This document shows, in pieces, positions 61,842 through 64,000 of a stretch of 64,000 bases of DNA. Every line of letters starts with the position of its first letter. Position 1 is the first letter of the stretch. The notes under the pieces are model-generated. The model ran no database searches and was not told the DNA's origin. It worked only from the letters and a program-made list of their open reading frames with translations. The stretch comes from Torymus aiolomorphi (lineage: Eukaryota > Arthropoda > Insecta > Hymenoptera > Torymidae). Location of the stretch: assembly GCA_036365515.1 (NCBI GenBank), contig CM070873.1:68507529-68571528 (forward strand). The letters are read 5' to 3'. A program made the position numbers and the translations under genes.

Positions 61842-62360
61842 CTACTTCTCTCTTGATTTCTCTCTCGCTCGCGCTCTATTGTGCCGGGAAAGAGAGAGAG
61901 AGAAACAGAGAGGAACCTAGCCGAACCTAGGCTAGACCAGAGCGAATCCCCGGTAATTCGTGTAACGAAGTCTAGCTCGCGGATGATGGGCAAAAAGATG
62001 ACGATGATGAGGGCAGCTCTCGCGTGGTATATATACGCCTGAATTTCGTGGTGTTTGTTATCGCCTGTTTTTTTTTTGCAGGGGGATGGGGACGGCTCAA
62101 TCCGTGGTTTTGTACGAGGTAGCCGCGTGTGATATTGCGAAAGCTTGATGATGGATGCGAGGGGATGGGGTGGCGAATTAAATGTGGTGATTTTGGTGGG
62201 ACGAGAGGTGAGATGGAAATTTGGAGGTTGGTGAGGCAGAGCGGCAAGTAATTTTCGGTTGATTGATGTCGCTTAGAACATTCAATGTTTTGATTTATTT
62301 TTGTTGGTCACGAACAGTGTCGGTTGAGAAATATGATTGTGAAGAGATGTAAGAGCATAT
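61466..62360. other. CpG island 36
   Basis: TA/CA runs at 61490-61540, CAG-rich patch at 61566-61590, CT tracts at 61632-61650 and 61787-61838, GA run at 61892-61904, then a long G/T-rich flank 61980-62350 (GGGGATGGGGTGGCG). CT lies left and GA right of the centre. Confidence 0.56.
61787..61838 (-). repeat. (CT)26 microsatellite
   Basis: Pure CT run of about 52 bp, on the C-rich side of the island. Confidence 0.95.
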
Positions 62361-62700
62361 TAGGTTAGCTTTGTTTTGGTTATAGAATTTAAAAAATTTA
62401 GTCCATTCGGTATTAAATTGATAATAGAGTATTACGATTGCGATCTAAAAACGAACATTCTTTTCTATTTGTATATAAAAATGCACAGTTATTTTTATTG
62501 ATTAGATATTTTATCTGTTTATATATACTCTTATTTATACGAATACCTATATATAAAAACTATCCCTATGGATAATCGATTATGACGTAATATTTACGAT
62601 AATTTCTTCATAAAAGTAACATCTTTTCATTGCTACAGTTTCACAAAAAGTTCTACAACAAATGAAGGTTTATATCCCTAGTATTTATTTATTCTCTTTA
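62361..62700. other. AT-rich spacer, nothing seen
   Basis: AT-rich with TATATA steps. No supported feature. Confidence 0.55.
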
Positions 62701-64000
62701 CTGTACAAAAACTCTACCATTATTTTAAATAACAATATTATATTACGTATAATTCGAAATCTTCTCTCATATTCTTACTCTTCCAGCTCCTATATTTATT
62801 GCGACTTCCTATTATACCAACTCGCTCAATACTATACAGACCAAAAAAAAGAGAGGATAAATGCCTCCTATATAAACTCCGGCATCTGACCTTAGATAAA
62901 CCGTGGCGAAGGTGGCACACGCGCGCTATCACCATACACACACATACACATTACATACATAACACACGGGAGAAAAATAAACTCTTTCTCCAGCGAAACG
63001 GGCAACGACATAATCAGCTCATAAATTGCTATAAGCCCAGTGGGTGGTTATGTCACGCCCTCTCCTCTCCCCTCCTCCTACTCAACTCTTCCTCCCTAAG
63101 AAAGCCTCTCCTATTTTTATACGCACCTACACACACCCTCTCCGCGGGTAGTAATAGCTGCCGCACACGCGCGCTTATGAATCGAAGAAAGGCCCGATTA
63201 AAAATAGTCTACACTTACACGCACCGTGGAAAATCAATTTCCAACCCTCTCTCTCTCTTTACACCCACAAAAAAAGCTCCGATGGCTGGAGCGGGGTGGG
63301 GACCGAGAAAGAGGAGAGAGCGCGCCGGAGAGGTGCGCACGTGTGAGAGTCGAAAAACGGCGGGGGCGTCGGGGTGGGGATATTCGTGCTCTGCTCCTCT
63401 CTCGCTTGCTCGCTCGCTCCCCACCCACGCGGCCGCTCGTCGTTTTCACGGTCAAGCATATTGATTTTCCCGCCGCCGACGACGACGACGACGACGCTCC
63501 GCCGCTGGCATGAGGCGGCGCGGAAGGAAGAGCGAGCGAGAGAGAGAGAAAAGAAGAAGCTAGCTCTACGCGCAAGCGCTCGCTCGCTCTGTCGGCGCTC
63601 TTGGAGTGCATCCAAAGGCCGTTGAACCCGGGCGAGCGAGAGCGCGGGTATAGCGTATATATACAGAGACGCATACATACACAGAGAGCCATCAGGCGGC
63701 TTTTCTGGCAGCGGCGCGCTGGCTCGCTCGCAGGCGCCGTATAATGCGATAATTGTTGAATCCTCGCGAGGGTGGGAACGACGGGGAGTTGTCCGAAAAA
63801 TTAAAGAGTTCGTTATTGCAGGAGTGGGAGAGTCTAAACGAGATAATTGCCGTGAGGGGCTGGGCGCGCGCGTTTGGATTAGGTGTGAGAGGCGCGCGGG
63901 CTTTGTTTTGGCCTGACGCGCGGCACGTCGTATACTGTGCCGGGGTGTGTCATTGTGAGTTATGCGGTTTGACATAAGGCGCTGGATTAGGTCATTCTTT
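62701..64000. other. CpG island 37, runs off the window
   Basis: C/A-rich left part 62760-63180 with a CA run at 62935-62950, CpG core 63150-63730 with (GAC)n at 63477-63496 and GAGCGAGAGAGAGAG, then a G/T-rich part 63765-64000 (GTGAGGGGCTGGGCGCGCG). The frames up to 238 codons overlap on both strands and are Arg/Ser/Pro-rich composition artefacts. Confidence 0.52.

Overview
The window reads as non-coding DNA from an arthropod nuclear genome. I find no convincing host protein-coding exon, rRNA or intact tRNA gene in 64 kb. The only recognisable protein is a degenerate mariner transposase. CpG is not depleted, long (GA)n, (CA)n and (TA)n microsatellites are common, and the transposons are of insect type (mariner, fold-back elements, short MITEs with 2-bp flanking duplications). 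This suits an insect, perhaps a hymenopteran such as a parasitoid wasp. That placement is inference from style, not from a marker gene.

Layout: the sequence alternates between AT-rich stretches and about 37 CpG-rich islands of 0.3-1.2 kb, roughly one every 1.5-2 kb. Most islands share one polarity. The left flank is rich in C and A (G-poor), the core is full of CG and TATA-like steps, and the right flank is rich in G and T (C-poor). Two examples counted by hand: 11521-11580 has C29 A21 G6 T4 and 12001-12060 has G26 T19 A11 C4, on the two sides of one core. Microsatellites follow the same rule: (CA)n and (CT)n tend to lie left of the cores and (GT)n and (GA)n right of them. Such upward skew jumps are known at replication origins and at bidirectional promoters. 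I do not know of a description at this density and small scale.

Two minus-strand sites, at about 4.29 kb and 36.64 kb, match the ratchet-point (recursive splice site) consensus: a branch-point-like motif, a pyrimidine tract, then YAG directly followed by GTRAGT. With the absence of exons, this suggests that all or most of the window lies in one very long intron of a gene transcribed from the minus strand.

Mobile DNA: three fold-back elements with tandem repeats in their arms (8.7-10.0, 17.8-18.3 and 50.1-50.5 kb); a mariner copy with a changed catalytic residue and a 5' deletion (9.96-11.2 kb); a family with CCCTG..CAGGG ends (15.9, 30.2, 38.8 kb); a family with CAC..GAGAAAA ends (15.0, 28.1, 48.3, 58.7 kb), two members of which carry a tRNA-like module; a solo LTR (47.2 kb); near-perfect hairpins at 2.9, 49.2 and 53.0 kb; and larger inverted-repeat elements at 56-57.3 and 60.9-61.5 kb. 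Several sit in island flanks, and one splits an island whose skew continues on the far side, so at least some islands are older than the insertions.
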